From assembly GCA_038562555.1 (NCBI GenBank), contig JBCFBK010000019.1, positions 27,164 to 91,163 on the forward strand: DNA of 64,000 bases, given 5' to 3'. The translations under genes were made by a program, and so were the position numbers. Source of the stretch: JBCFBK01 sp038562555. Lineage in GTDB: Bacteria > Bacteroidota > Bacteroidia > Bacteroidales > Prolixibacteraceae. This document shows positions 42,214 through 51,354 of this stretch, piece by piece (positions within the stretch are counted from its first letter, which is position 1; the number at the start of each line of letters is the position of its first letter). Below the pieces are notes generated by a model. It was not told the origin of the DNA. It searched no databases and saw nothing but the letters and a program-made list of their open reading frames with translations.

Positions 42214-44559
42214 TTAAAATTCTATCTTATAGCTGACATTCGGCACCATGATCCGGTCGAACTGCATCTCGGGAATACCCGTTTTCAGGTTGAATTCATA
42301 GTCGCGGTATTCCTTATGCCCGGTCGCGTTCAGCAGATGAAACGACCAGATGCTGCTGTGCTTCGGTCTATTCTTCCGGTATGAGACACTGAACGAAAGA
42401 ACCGCCGCCGGATCCTCCTTTTCTTCAAATGCACGCGAATGGTCATAGATTAATTCGCCCTGATCAACCGATTCCTGAACGAGCAGCGGCGTGTAATAGT
42501 CGCCGCCCATGAAGGTAAAGCGCCCGTTTATACTAAAAGTGTTGTTTTTGTTTTTCCCCATCTGCCATTCTTTGCCCGCCAGCAGGTTCAGGATATAGTT
42601 TTTATTGTAAATGCTGTTTCGTTCAATCCCGTCTCCCCCTTTATATTCCGAATCGAAAACAGACGCCGTAAAGAGGTAATAAAATCCGTATTTAAGAAAG
42701 CGTTCAACCGTCAGATCGACCCCCAGGTTGGTACCTGAACCTTTATTGGCCAGCGAGTCATTAAAAAACCACTCCTGCTCCAGATTCTGCAACGAAAAAT
42801 AACTACCGGGGATCACAGGCACATCAAACAAGTACTGAAAATAGGGTTCCATCTTGATGCGGGTGTAGTCATTGAGGCGGATATCATACGAGAGGCCAAA
42901 ATGGTGTGCTTTGGTCATTTTCATATTCCGATTGGGTTCTGTAATTACACCGTCGATCTCCTGGCGGGCCAGATAAAAACCGATCATTTCAATGCGGCTG
43001 TTCAATCCGTAGGCCACCCCAACCGACTGATCGGGGCTGAACTGCCATTTCATGCCGGCTCTGGGTTCCAGGGAGACTTCCTCATTCAATCCGAAATAAT
43101 GCAAGTGCAAGCCCAGGTTCAAATCAAGCTTATTCGTCAGTTTCAAAGCCGACTGCGAGAATGCCTGCACCGAAACGGCATTCCCGTTTTCATCGGCAAA
43201 GGTCTCCAGCGGATCACCCGGATGTTCCGCCTCACGGTTAAACACATCGTAGTGATGCGAATTGAAAATTATGCCGCTCCGGTTGGCATGAGCATTTCCA
43301 AATTTATGATTCAGGGTGCTGGTCAGGGTATACTTCCAGGTATTGTTTTTCACCCGCTCATGGGGCTGAAGTTCCATGTCGCTGTCGAGTTCGTCGTAGC
43401 TGGTTTCAATGCCGTTCCCTGAGGCGGCAAGGGTGGTATGCAGGTAACTTCCCGAATTCAGCAGCAATTTATGCGTTAAGCCCACAGCGCCGGTCATCAG
43501 GCGAAGCTCATACCCCTGTTTATCGGCCCGTGTTTCCCATTCCGTTTGGTCTTCAACCGGCGCCCGGTCCTGGTCATCCCGGGCGCCGATCCCCCACAGG
43601 GTAAAATTGCCGGCCTTTTTTGCAGGAAAATTCAGTTTGAACGAGAAGTCCTGATAGCCGATGTCTCCCGCCTCTTCCGGGATCAGCGAACCAAGAAGCG
43701 CATAGGTCGAATAGCGGTAATTAAAAAGATAGGAAGCTCCCCGCCCTCTTTTGAATGGGCCTTCCGATGAAAAGTCGATACCGGTTACCCCTGCCTGAAA
43801 GGTATGCTCACGCGTTTCATTGTTCCCCGTCCTCATGCGAATATCAAATACGCCTGACAAGGCATTGCCATATTCGGCGGGAAACGCCCCGGTATAAAAA
43901 TCAGAGTTGGCAAGCATCTGGCTTGATAAAGCCGTAATCCCGCCCGCCCCGAAAGCAATGACATTCGCAAAATGGGTGGGATTGGAAATTTCCACCCCTT
44001 CGAGCTTCCAAAGCAGATTTCGCGGAGAATTTCCTCTGACGATGATCCCGTTATTGCCGATTTCGGAAGCAACCCCCGCAAATGAGCCCGCCAAACGGGC
44101 GGGATCGTCATAGCCTCCGGCATAGCGGTTCGCTTCCTCCACGCTTAACTGCCTTGCGCTGATTGTGGCCATCGTGTTCATCGGTTGTTCCTTCGACGTC
44201 CGGGCTGTTACCTTCACTTCCTCCAGTTGCTCGGCCGCTTCCTTCATAAACGCATTCAAGACAACTTCCTTTCCTGTTCCAACGAGGATCTCCCGAAACA
44301 GGTAATTTTCATAGCCGATAAAACTGACCAGGATATCGTATCGTCCCGGTTTGACCTTCGGAAGGCGAAAATTCCCGTGTTCGTCAGTTGTTGAACCCAG
44401 TTGAGGGTCGGTTCCGGGTATTACCACACTTGCGCCGGGAAGGGGAGTCTGTGTAACGGCGTCAACAACCTGTCCTTTAATAAGCTGACCTTCCGTCTGC
44501 GCCGATGTGCTGTAAACTAGGGAAAGCAGAAAGAGTAAAATGAGTAGTTTTCTGAACAT
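42214..44559 (-). CDS. TonB-dependent outer-membrane receptor with carboxypeptidase-like N-domain
   Basis: This 781-residue protein has a signal peptide ending at STSAQ, a carboxypeptidase-regulatory-like domain (IKGQVVDAVTQTPLPGASVV), a plug (YAGGYDDPARLAGSFAGV, GIIVRGNSPRNLLWKLEGVE) and a beta-barrel ending in NVSYKIEF with a terminal Phe. It is not of the SusC type: it is shorter, has no STN domain and no SusD partner, so it probably imports a small chelate, cofactor or peptide. Its divergent neighbour is a PAS-LuxR regulator. Confidence 0.92.
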   Translation of the reverse strand: MFRKLLILLFLLSLVYSTSAQTEGQLIKGQVVDAVTQTPLPGASVVIPGTDPQLGSTTDEHGNFRLPKVKPGRYDILVSFIGYENYLFREILVGTGKEVVLNAFMKEAAEQLEEVKVTARTSKEQPMNTMATISARQLSVEEANRYAGGYDDPARLAGSFAGVASEIGNNGIIVRGNSPRNLLWKLEGVEISNPTHFANVIAFGAGGITALSSQMLANSDFYTGAFPAEYGNALSGVFDIRMRTGNNETREHTFQAGVTGIDFSSEGPFKRGRGASYLFNYRYSTYALLGSLIPEEAGDIGYQDFSFKLNFPAKKAGNFTLWGIGARDDQDRAPVEDQTEWETRADKQGYELRLMTGAVGLTHKLLLNSGSYLHTTLAASGNGIETSYDELDSDMELQPHERVKNNTWKYTLTSTLNHKFGNAHANRSGIIFNSHHYDVFNREAEHPGDPLETFADENGNAVSVQAFSQSALKLTNKLDLNLGLHLHYFGLNEEVSLEPRAGMKWQFSPDQSVGVAYGLNSRIEMIGFYLARQEIDGVITEPNRNMKMTKAHHFGLSYDIRLNDYTRIKMEPYFQYLFDVPVIPGSYFSLQNLEQEWFFNDSLANKGSGTNLGVDLTVERFLKYGFYYLFTASVFDSEYKGGDGIERNSIYNKNYILNLLAGKEWQMGKNKNNTFSINGRFTFMGGDYYTPLLVQESVDQGELIYDHSRAFEEKEDPAAVLSFSVSYRKNRPKHSSIWSFHLLNATGHKEYRDYEFNLKTGIPEMQFDRIMVPNVSYKIEF

Positions 44560-44593
44560 GATTTAATTGTTTATCTGAGCAGTTGAATCTTTA

Positions 44594-44625
44594 TTTGACA
44601 AAGTTGGAATTATGCCCTATTTTTG
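44594..44625 (+). promoter_or_regulatory. Bacteroidota-type promoter for the PAS-LuxR gene
   Basis: TTTG at 44594-44597 and TATTTTTG at 44618-44625 match the TTTG-N20-TAnnTTTG consensus exactly, with a 20-base spacer. They predict a transcription start near 44630. Confidence 0.75.
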
Positions 44626-44627
44626 GC

Positions 44628-44647
44628 AATACTGAAAAATCAGTATT
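44628..44647. promoter_or_regulatory. Perfect inverted repeat between promoter and start codon
   Basis: AATACTGA and TCAGTATT are separated by AAAA and end directly before the ATG at 44648. The repeat overlaps the predicted transcription start and could be an operator or a 5' hairpin masking the start codon. Confidence 0.6.
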
Positions 44648-45406
44648 ATGGAGACAAAGCCGGAAGGAGTATTATGGCACAACCTGAAATTTAATGACGC
44701 CCAACTCGACTATTCCGTACTCGAACGGCATATTCAGTTTTTGGAATCGATCAAGTCAGTGCACAACAGCGCCATCTCCATTTTTGATTTGGCCCGGATG
44801 CAGCATGTGTATCTTTCATCGGCTTTCGAGACGCTTCTTGGATGGGATCTGGAGGAGGCCGGCAAGCCGGGACACGTCTATATCGACAACAGGCTGCATC
44901 CCGACGATCTTGAACATCTGAACCGCAGTTCGTCCTTCTTTTTCAGCCTGATCCTTAAACTAAAAAAGGATGACCCGAAGAATATTGAACACTACAAATT
45001 TATCATGGACTACCGGACAAAAGGAAAGGATGGCCAATATATGCGGGTGATTGAACAGCACAAAATCCTTGAGTTTGACAGCTCCGGCAATCTTTGGCTG
45101 TCGCTGGGCATTATGGATCTTTCGCCCGATCAGGATCTTCAGACCATGTGCCGTTACCGGATGGTGAATGTTAAAACCGGAGAAGTATATCATTTCCCAA
45201 AAGAAGACCCTGAAGTCGTCTTAAGCCTCCGTGAGCAGGAAGTACTTCAACTGATTGCCAGAGGGTTGATTAGCAAGCAAATTGCCGATAAGCTGTTCAT
45301 TTCAGTCAATACGGTTAATACCCATCGGCAACGTATCATTGAAAAGCTGAAGGTTAGCAATACAGCCGGAGCAATTCAGTATGCGCTAAACATCGGCCTT
45401 ATCTAA
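44648..45406 (+). CDS. PAS domain LuxR-type transcriptional regulator
   Basis: This 252-residue protein has a PAS-like sensory domain at about residues 35-165 (IFDLARMQHVYLSSAFETLL to LSLGIMDL). A C-terminal LuxR helix-turn-helix follows (LSLREQEVLQLIARG, LISKQIADKLFISVNTVNTH). It is a one-component regulator that binds its signal in the cytoplasm. A textbook promoter and a palindrome touching the start codon lie upstream, so self-regulation is likely. It faces the TonB receptor gene, which it may control. Confidence 0.88.
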   Translation: METKPEGVLWHNLKFNDAQLDYSVLERHIQFLESIKSVHNSAISIFDLARMQHVYLSSAFETLLGWDLEEAGKPGHVYIDNRLHPDDLEHLNRSSSFFFSLILKLKKDDPKNIEHYKFIMDYRTKGKDGQYMRVIEQHKILEFDSSGNLWLSLGIMDLSPDQDLQTMCRYRMVNVKTGEVYHFPKEDPEVVLSLREQEVLQLIARGLISKQIADKLFISVNTVNTHRQRIIEKLKVSNTAGAIQYALNIGLI

Positions 45407-45476
45407 AACGTTATGTCATCGTAGTTTTTTGACATTCTGCAGTCGGCCGGATGTTATAACCGTCAAATGATCATGC

Positions 45477-46316
45477 ATGTCAGACACTAAAATTTTGTAC
45501 ACGCTCATTACCGGGGCCAGCATCGGTCTGGGGAAAGAACTTGCCCTGGAGTGCGCGCGCCGTAAGATGAACCTGATACTGGTTTCACTTCCCGGGGAAG
45601 ATATTGAGGGGCTCAGCCAGGAAATCAGAACAAGCTTTCAGGTGAGTGTTTCCTATCAGGAAATTGACCTGACGAAAAAAGAGCAGGTGAAAGAGCTGGT
45701 TGCGTGGATCAATGCAAATTTTGACGTCAATATGATCATCAACAATGCCGGCGTAGGTGGAAGCTGCATGTTTACGGAGTCTACGGTCGAATACCTCGAC
45801 AACATGATTCAGTTAAATGTCAGCGCCATGGTCCTGCTGATCAGGTTATTGCTTCCGGAATTGAAAAAGCATGCGGAATCGTACATTCTGAACGTATCGA
45901 GCCTGGCAGCATTCTCCCCCGTTCCGTACAAAACCGTTTATCCGGCATCTAAAGCATTTGTTCATTATTTTTCACTCGGACTACGGGCAGAACTAAAAGA
46001 TACCTCGGTAAATGTCAGTGTATTAACTCCGGGCCCCATACTCACGAACTCTGACGTAAAAAAGCGGATCAACGGACAAAGCTCCTATATTAAGTTTTCC
46101 ATTCTTACGCCAAAAAGAATTGCTGAAATTGCCCTGAAAAAATTACTGAAACGAAAATCAGTGATCATTCCGGGCTTTCTCAACCGCTTTAACGCATTTA
46201 TGATCCGGCTGGTTCCGGTGAATGTCAGGATCTATGTCGGCACGGTCATCTTTAAACGGGAACTGAGCAGAAAAAAGCCCGGCAGAACCCGCGAAACAAG
46301 TATCTCGTTGAATTAA
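45477..46316 (+). CDS. Short-chain dehydrogenase/reductase
   Basis: This 279-residue protein has the classical SDR motifs: TGASIGLGKELA for cofactor binding, NNAGVGG, the catalytic Ser in LNVSSLAAF, and YPASK. The C-terminal tail is basic with a hydrophobic stretch, which suggests membrane association. The substrate is unknown. The next gene, an extended-SDR epimerase, starts 3 bases after its stop, so the two are cotranscribed. Confidence 0.9.
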   Translation: MSDTKILYTLITGASIGLGKELALECARRKMNLILVSLPGEDIEGLSQEIRTSFQVSVSYQEIDLTKKEQVKELVAWINANFDVNMIINNAGVGGSCMFTESTVEYLDNMIQLNVSAMVLLIRLLLPELKKHAESYILNVSSLAAFSPVPYKTVYPASKAFVHYFSLGLRAELKDTSVNVSVLTPGPILTNSDVKKRINGQSSYIKFSILTPKRIAEIALKKLLKRKSVIIPGFLNRFNAFMIRLVPVNVRIYVGTVIFKRELSRKKPGRTRETSISLN

Positions 46317-46319
46317 GAA

Positions 46320-47324
46320 ATGAAAGTACTTCTTACCGGAGCAACTGGACTCCTTGGCAGTAATCTCGTTCGGAAACTGGCACAGGCGGGTTTCGAAGTC
46401 AGAGCAATCGTGCGTGAAAGCAGTAATCTTTCCCTGTTAAAAAATACGGATACGGAAATAGTGACAGGAGATCTCCTCAATCCGCAAGACCTCCGGCGGG
46501 CGTTGCAAAACTGTCGGGTTGTAATTCATGCTGCGGCACATGCGACACAATGGCCCACCGGTTATGAGCATTACAGGCAGACCAATGTGGAGGCAACCCG
46601 GCTGTTGCTTCAGGAGAGCAAAAAGGCAGGGACTGAGCACTTTATTTATGTTGGTTCGGCCAATGCTTTCGGTCCGGGAACAAAGAAAGATCCGGGCGAT
46701 GAAAATACACCCTTTACGGCCGGTCAGTTCCTTTCCGGCTATATGCGCAGTAAATATGAAGCACAAATGTTGGTTACTGACTTCGTAAATGACTATGGGT
46801 TTCCGGCGGTTATCGTAAACCCAACTTTCATGCTGGGGAAATTTGATCTCAAACCGGGCTCAGGCCAACTGATCCGGATGGCCCTGAATAAGCTGTTAAT
46901 GCCTTATCCTGCGGGAGGAAAAAATTTTGTACATGTTGACGATGTGACTGCAGGCATCGTCCAGGCGATTAGCCTGGGAAAGCCCGGAGAGTGTTACCTG
47001 CTGGGGCATGAGAATCTCAGTTACCGGGAGTTTTTTAAGAAAATGAAAGCGGTGTGTGGTCACCCGCGACACCTGATCCCCGTTCCGCGCCCCCTGATCA
47101 AAGCCGCCGGCCATGCAGGCTCATGCTATGAAAAAATAAGCAGAAGGGCTGTCGCGCTCAATTCCATCAATGCGCCCCTGCTCTCAGGGAACAATTATTA
47201 TTCGGCACAGAAAGCCATCCGTGAACTACGCCTGCCCCAGACGCAAATCGAACAGGCCATCGCCGACGCCGTGGAATGGTTTGAGACAAACGGTTACCTA
47301 AAAAACAGGTTAAATCCGTTGTGA
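46320..47324 (+). CDS. NAD-dependent epimerase/dehydratase (extended SDR)
   Basis: This 334-residue protein has the cofactor motif TGATGLLGSNL and the YMRSK catalytic Tyr-Lys pair, with Ser in YVGSANAF and NPTFMLGKFD near the substrate loop. The pattern is close to the 3-beta-hydroxysteroid/dihydroflavonol reductase-like group. With the coupled SDR upstream it may act on a lipid or polyol, but nothing in the sequence identifies the substrate. Confidence 0.88.
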   Translation: MKVLLTGATGLLGSNLVRKLAQAGFEVRAIVRESSNLSLLKNTDTEIVTGDLLNPQDLRRALQNCRVVIHAAAHATQWPTGYEHYRQTNVEATRLLLQESKKAGTEHFIYVGSANAFGPGTKKDPGDENTPFTAGQFLSGYMRSKYEAQMLVTDFVNDYGFPAVIVNPTFMLGKFDLKPGSGQLIRMALNKLLMPYPAGGKNFVHVDDVTAGIVQAISLGKPGECYLLGHENLSYREFFKKMKAVCGHPRHLIPVPRPLIKAAGHAGSCYEKISRRAVALNSINAPLLSGNNYYSAQKAIRELRLPQTQIEQAIADAVEWFETNGYLKNRLNPL

Positions 47325-47356
47325 CCCTGCCTGCTAATACTAAAATCGAACCGAAT

Positions 47357-47390
47357 GTTTATCTTTGATTTTTCTTTTTCAAAGATAAAC
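47357..47390. promoter_or_regulatory. 12-base perfect inverted repeat containing a -7 box
   Basis: GTTTATCTTTGA (47357-47368) and its complement TCAAAGATAAAC (47379-47390) are separated by 10 bases. TATCTTTG within the left arm matches TAnnTTTG exactly. The right arm ends one base before the ATG of the Mur-ligase gene. It is either a promoter-operator or a structure around the translation start. Confidence 0.6.
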
Positions 47391-47391
47391 T

Positions 47392-48807
47392 ATGCATATT
47401 CATTTTATAGCCATTGGCGGAAGCGCCATGCACAATCTGGCCATTGCCCTTCATAAAAAAGGGTATCTGGTTACCGGAAGTGACGACGAAATTTTTGAGC
47501 CTTCAAAAAGCCGTCTTGCCCGATACGGACTCCTTCCCCGGCAGGACGGCTGGCATCCCGAACAAATTTCAAGCGGACTCGATGCTGTCATACTGGGCAT
47601 GCATGCACAGGCCGATAACTCCGAACTGGTCCGGGCAAAGGAACTGGGGCTCACCATTTATTCTTACCCGGAATACCTGTTCGAGCAGACAAAGAATAAA
47701 ACCCGCGTAATCATTGGCGGATCACATGGCAAGACCACCATTACTTCGATGGTGATGCACGTACTGAAGACCAGCCAGATCGATTTTGATTATATGGTCG
47801 GAGCCAATCTAAGCGGTTTTGATACTATGGTTTCCCTGAAAGAAAATACCCGGATTGCAGTTTTTGAAGGCGATGAATACCTTTCGTCACCCATCGACCG
47901 CAGGCCGAAATTTCACCTGTATCATCCCCATATAGCCTTGCTGAGCGGAATTGCCTGGGACCATATCAATGTATTTCCCACCTTCGACAATTATGTGGAG
48001 CAATTCCGCATCTTTACCGATAGAATTGAAGAGAACGGTTCATTGATCTGGTATGGAGGCGACGAAAATCTTCAGGAAATAGCAGGCCGTCTCAGGCCTG
48101 ACATCGAAGCTATTCGTTATCAGGAACACGAGGCGGTTGTGGAAGACGGGATCACTTATCTGAAATATGGAGAACGGAATATTCGCCTTCAGGTGTTCGG
48201 CGATCATAACCTGCAGAACATTGCAGGAGCCCGTTTAGTTTGTCAGAAAATTGGCTTGACAGACGAGCAGTTCTACCAGGCCATCGGCAGTTTTCAGGGA
48301 GCTGCCAGACGGCTGGAGGTCCTTGCAGAAAATGACCGGTGCACCGTGTTTTACGATTTTGCCCATTCTCCGTCCAAACTGATGGCAACGACAGCGGCAG
48401 TAAAAAAACAGTTTCCTCAGCGCAAACTGGTTGCCGTCATGGAACTGCATACCTACAGCTCGCTGAAAAAAGAGTTTCTGCCTCAATATGAAGGGACCCT
48501 GGACCAGGCGGACAAAGCTTTTGTGTTCTTCAACCCGGAAGTGATCGAACACAAACGCCTTGCCCCTGTTTCGAAGGAAGATGTCGCACGGGCCTTTGGG
48601 AAAGCCGGGCTGCAGGTATTTACCGATCCTGCTGAGTTATTCAACCTGCTTTTGAAAGAAAACTGGGCCGATCAGAACCTGTTGATCATGACGTCAGGGA
48701 ATTTTTCAGGGAGCGATCTGAAGCAGCTGTCAAAAACGATCACCGGCAATCCCGTCCGGTTCAGTAGCGGGCGCTGGTATTCCAATCCCTCGCATAATAT
48801 GACTTAA
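47392..48807 (+). CDS. mpl: Mpl-like UDP-N-acetylmuramate tripeptide ligase
   Basis: This 471-residue Mur ligase has the N-terminal Rossmann-like start HIHFIAIGGSAMHNLA, the ATP-binding GGSHGKTTITSM, a central domain with YDFAHSP, and a C-terminal ligase domain. The overall pattern fits Mpl, which attaches the recycled tripeptide L-Ala-gamma-D-Glu-meso-Dap to UDP-MurNAc, rather than MurC. No mur cluster surrounds it, which also favours a recycling role. Its stop overlaps the start of the next gene by one base (TAATG). Confidence 0.82.
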   Translation: MHIHFIAIGGSAMHNLAIALHKKGYLVTGSDDEIFEPSKSRLARYGLLPRQDGWHPEQISSGLDAVILGMHAQADNSELVRAKELGLTIYSYPEYLFEQTKNKTRVIIGGSHGKTTITSMVMHVLKTSQIDFDYMVGANLSGFDTMVSLKENTRIAVFEGDEYLSSPIDRRPKFHLYHPHIALLSGIAWDHINVFPTFDNYVEQFRIFTDRIEENGSLIWYGGDENLQEIAGRLRPDIEAIRYQEHEAVVEDGITYLKYGERNIRLQVFGDHNLQNIAGARLVCQKIGLTDEQFYQAIGSFQGAARRLEVLAENDRCTVFYDFAHSPSKLMATTAAVKKQFPQRKLVAVMELHTYSSLKKEFLPQYEGTLDQADKAFVFFNPEVIEHKRLAPVSKEDVARAFGKAGLQVFTDPAELFNLLLKENWADQNLLIMTSGNFSGSDLKQLSKTITGNPVRFSSGRWYSNPSHNMT

Positions 48808-51104
48808 TGTTCAGGTTTAAAATCATATACCATTTGTTACTGATTGCAGGACTGCTGATGATCAACGTGCAGTCCCGAGCCGGGCAATCGGTCTATCCGG
48901 AACTTCCCGACAGCGTCCGTACATTGATCAGGCTCAGGTCGCACTTGCTTATCAGCATGAAAGATTTCCCGTCCGGGGAGCTCGACAGCCTGGTTGGCCT
49001 CAATATTCCCCTGGCATTTTATGAGCAGGATTTTACCGGCAAAGACCACCTGCAGTGGTTTCAAAAACTGTCGGCCCGGCAAGATCTGATACCTGTTTTG
49101 ACACGCGTTGATCAGGCAAAATCCCTTTCCACACCGCTGGTTTTAATCACTTACAATGACTTGGACCATGCTCCGTTATCTTTAGCCATAGGCGACAGCC
49201 TGTTTACCGATTCATTATTTACCTTCCGGGAGTTGCTGCATACCGATCCTTCCGGGAGGTCCGATCTGCAACTGTTTTACCGGATCTGGCTGCAATCGGG
49301 GAAGGTTCCCAATCTGATCCCCGCAACCAGATCCGATTACAAGGAGCTTGCCCGCGTCGCAGAACAGTTAAATGCCACGCAAAAGATTTTTGGTGTGGTG
49401 CGATCAGATAAGGGACTGCTGCCGCGCGTTTCCTGGAAAGGCTATCCGCATTCCAAAACCAACGGATACTTCTGCTTTCCATTACTACCGGGCAAGGCCC
49501 TGCCGTTCATGCCATACAAGCCCGGATACCGGTTTTCTCCCGATATCATCTATGACTCACCGGGGAACAGAGGATTTTGGAAAGAATTCACGGCATTGAG
49601 CCTCAGCAGTGATTTCGAACTTACCGACCACTTTGTATTCGGTAAGCGGATCATGAATCTGCAAAGGAAAAATGACCCGGAATTTATCAGCCATGGCGTA
49701 AAAGCAGTGCGTGATGAAAAACGGGGAGACTGTGCCCTTTTCCCGGGACGTGCTTATCTGGACGCAGGGACGCAAAGCATCGGCACACTCAAGCCCAACT
49801 TTACCGTAACGGCATGGATCAAACCCACGCAATTAGACGACAACAACAGTATCCTTGGGAAAGGTACCTATTTTGTATTGAAACTGCACGACGGATTGCT
49901 GACCTATACCATGCAGGGGATCAAAGACTATATCTCTCTCCGGTCTCCTGTCCCGCTCAACCGGTGGACATTTATTTCGCTGGTGCACTCGGCCTATGAA
50001 AACAGGATGCGGTTTTACATTAACGGAAAACTCACCGATCAGACCGACCTGATCTCCGCCTATCGGGAATCGGATCACAGCCTGCTGATCGGGAGCAACT
50101 TGTGGGAAGAATTTTTTGTGGGTGCCATCGGTGAAATTAAAATCTGGCAACGCGAACTGAATGAGGATGAAATCCATCAGCAGTACCTGGGCTCATCCGG
50201 CGGAAAACCAAAACCGCTGCCATCACTCGTCATTTGGCTGTTGATTCCAGCAGGCCTCCTGCTTTTCCGGATTTTCTTCCGGAAAAAGAACCGCTTTTCC
50301 CCGGAAAAGAAACCACTTCATTTGCAGGAGCCCGACCACGACCACCTCGTTGCCGCCGCCTGCGAGAGGATACTCTGCTTCGGCGGTTTGCGCGTAATTA
50401 ACCATCAGGATATCGATGTCAGCCGGAAATTCTCACCAAAACTGAAGCAGCTCTTCATCCTGATTTTTATGCACAGCATGGACGGACAGAAGGGAATCAC
50501 CACCAAAAAGCTCTCCGAAATCCTGTGGCCGGGCATGAGTCCCCAGCATGCAAAAAACACCCGTGGAACCAACATTCAGAACCTGAAGGCCCTGCTGGCG
50601 TCCTGCACCTCAATCAGACTGGCCTTCCGGGATAAACTTTGGTTCCTCGAGCTGGATCCCTCCTGCTATTGTGATTACGCTGATGCACAGGAGCGAATGG
50701 CAAGTCTGGAAAAACGGCCGAAAGATGCACCCATTCCTGCGGAAGAACTAAAGACATTGTTGAAAATATTGAGTAACGGAACCCTGTTCCCCAACATGAG
50801 TGAATCGTGGCTTGACCCGTATGTCAGCAAAACAAGCGACCGGATCGTTGAACTGGGCTTACACTTTCTTGACCGTCTCGATGAAATTAAACATGCCTCG
50901 CTCGTGTATGAACTGGCCGATGTGGTCAGCATTCATGACCCGTTGAATGAACCGGCGCTGAATAAAAAACTCAGTCTGCTCACCCTCCAGGGTAAGCTGA
51001 GCCTCGCCCATACGGTCTATGATCATTTCGCCCGGTTATACCAGGAGCTCTACCAGGAACCCTATCCCCACGACTTCCGGAGCATCAACCAAACAGACGC
51101 ATAA
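48807..51104 (+). CDS. Transmembrane LamG-sensor SARP/BTAD-like regulator
   Basis: This 765-residue protein has a signal peptide or anchor (residues 1-26) and a unique extracytoplasmic region to about residue 300. A LamG/concanavalin-like domain covers about 308-460 (FTVTAWIKP, NRWTFISLVHS, MRFYINGKL, GAIGEIKIWQREL). A membrane helix at about 472-491 is followed by a basic stop. The cytoplasmic part resembles a SARP: an OmpR-type winged helix (FSPKLKQLFILIF, TTKKLSEILWPG, GTNIQNLKALL) and a BTAD-like helical domain ending in ARLYQELYQEPYPHD. This implies a one-component regulator that reads a carbohydrate or peptide outside and binds DNA inside. It overlaps mpl by one base. Confidence 0.82.
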   Translation: MFRFKIIYHLLLIAGLLMINVQSRAGQSVYPELPDSVRTLIRLRSHLLISMKDFPSGELDSLVGLNIPLAFYEQDFTGKDHLQWFQKLSARQDLIPVLTRVDQAKSLSTPLVLITYNDLDHAPLSLAIGDSLFTDSLFTFRELLHTDPSGRSDLQLFYRIWLQSGKVPNLIPATRSDYKELARVAEQLNATQKIFGVVRSDKGLLPRVSWKGYPHSKTNGYFCFPLLPGKALPFMPYKPGYRFSPDIIYDSPGNRGFWKEFTALSLSSDFELTDHFVFGKRIMNLQRKNDPEFISHGVKAVRDEKRGDCALFPGRAYLDAGTQSIGTLKPNFTVTAWIKPTQLDDNNSILGKGTYFVLKLHDGLLTYTMQGIKDYISLRSPVPLNRWTFISLVHSAYENRMRFYINGKLTDQTDLISAYRESDHSLLIGSNLWEEFFVGAIGEIKIWQRELNEDEIHQQYLGSSGGKPKPLPSLVIWLLIPAGLLLFRIFFRKKNRFSPEKKPLHLQEPDHDHLVAAACERILCFGGLRVINHQDIDVSRKFSPKLKQLFILIFMHSMDGQKGITTKKLSEILWPGMSPQHAKNTRGTNIQNLKALLASCTSIRLAFRDKLWFLELDPSCYCDYADAQERMASLEKRPKDAPIPAEELKTLLKILSNGTLFPNMSESWLDPYVSKTSDRIVELGLHFLDRLDEIKHASLVYELADVVSIHDPLNEPALNKKLSLLTLQGKLSLAHTVYDHFARLYQELYQEPYPHDFRSINQTDA

Positions 51105-51354
51105 ATAAAAGGAAAGCTTTGTCTGGCGATCTTCCGGTCCGCCTAAGCTTCGAGGCGTGAAGAATTTTGCCGGGAAGGTTCAGCGGCGGCGTTTTTGATT
51201 ACTTTTCCCGCTGATGGGAAAAGTAATTAGGATCCCGGGGCAAAACCCCGTAGTCGTTACCCCTTTCATTACCCCACCCATTATACGCCCCCGCCTTTCT
51301 TTGTATCAGACAATTCCATAAATTAGATACGATAACTAAATCCGTAAAATTCAC
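51105..51354. ncRNA. Structured intergenic element with several hairpins
   Basis: The 250-base gap has no ORF. It contains CGCCT/AGGCG (51140-51157), GCCG...CGGC (about 51169-51187), a 12-base perfect repeat ATTACTTTTCCC/GGGAAAAGTAAT with a 6-base loop (51198-51227), and CGGGG-CAAAA-CCCCG (51236-51250). The close packing of stems suggests a structured RNA or a REP-like palindromic repeat. The strand is not determined. Confidence 0.45.
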
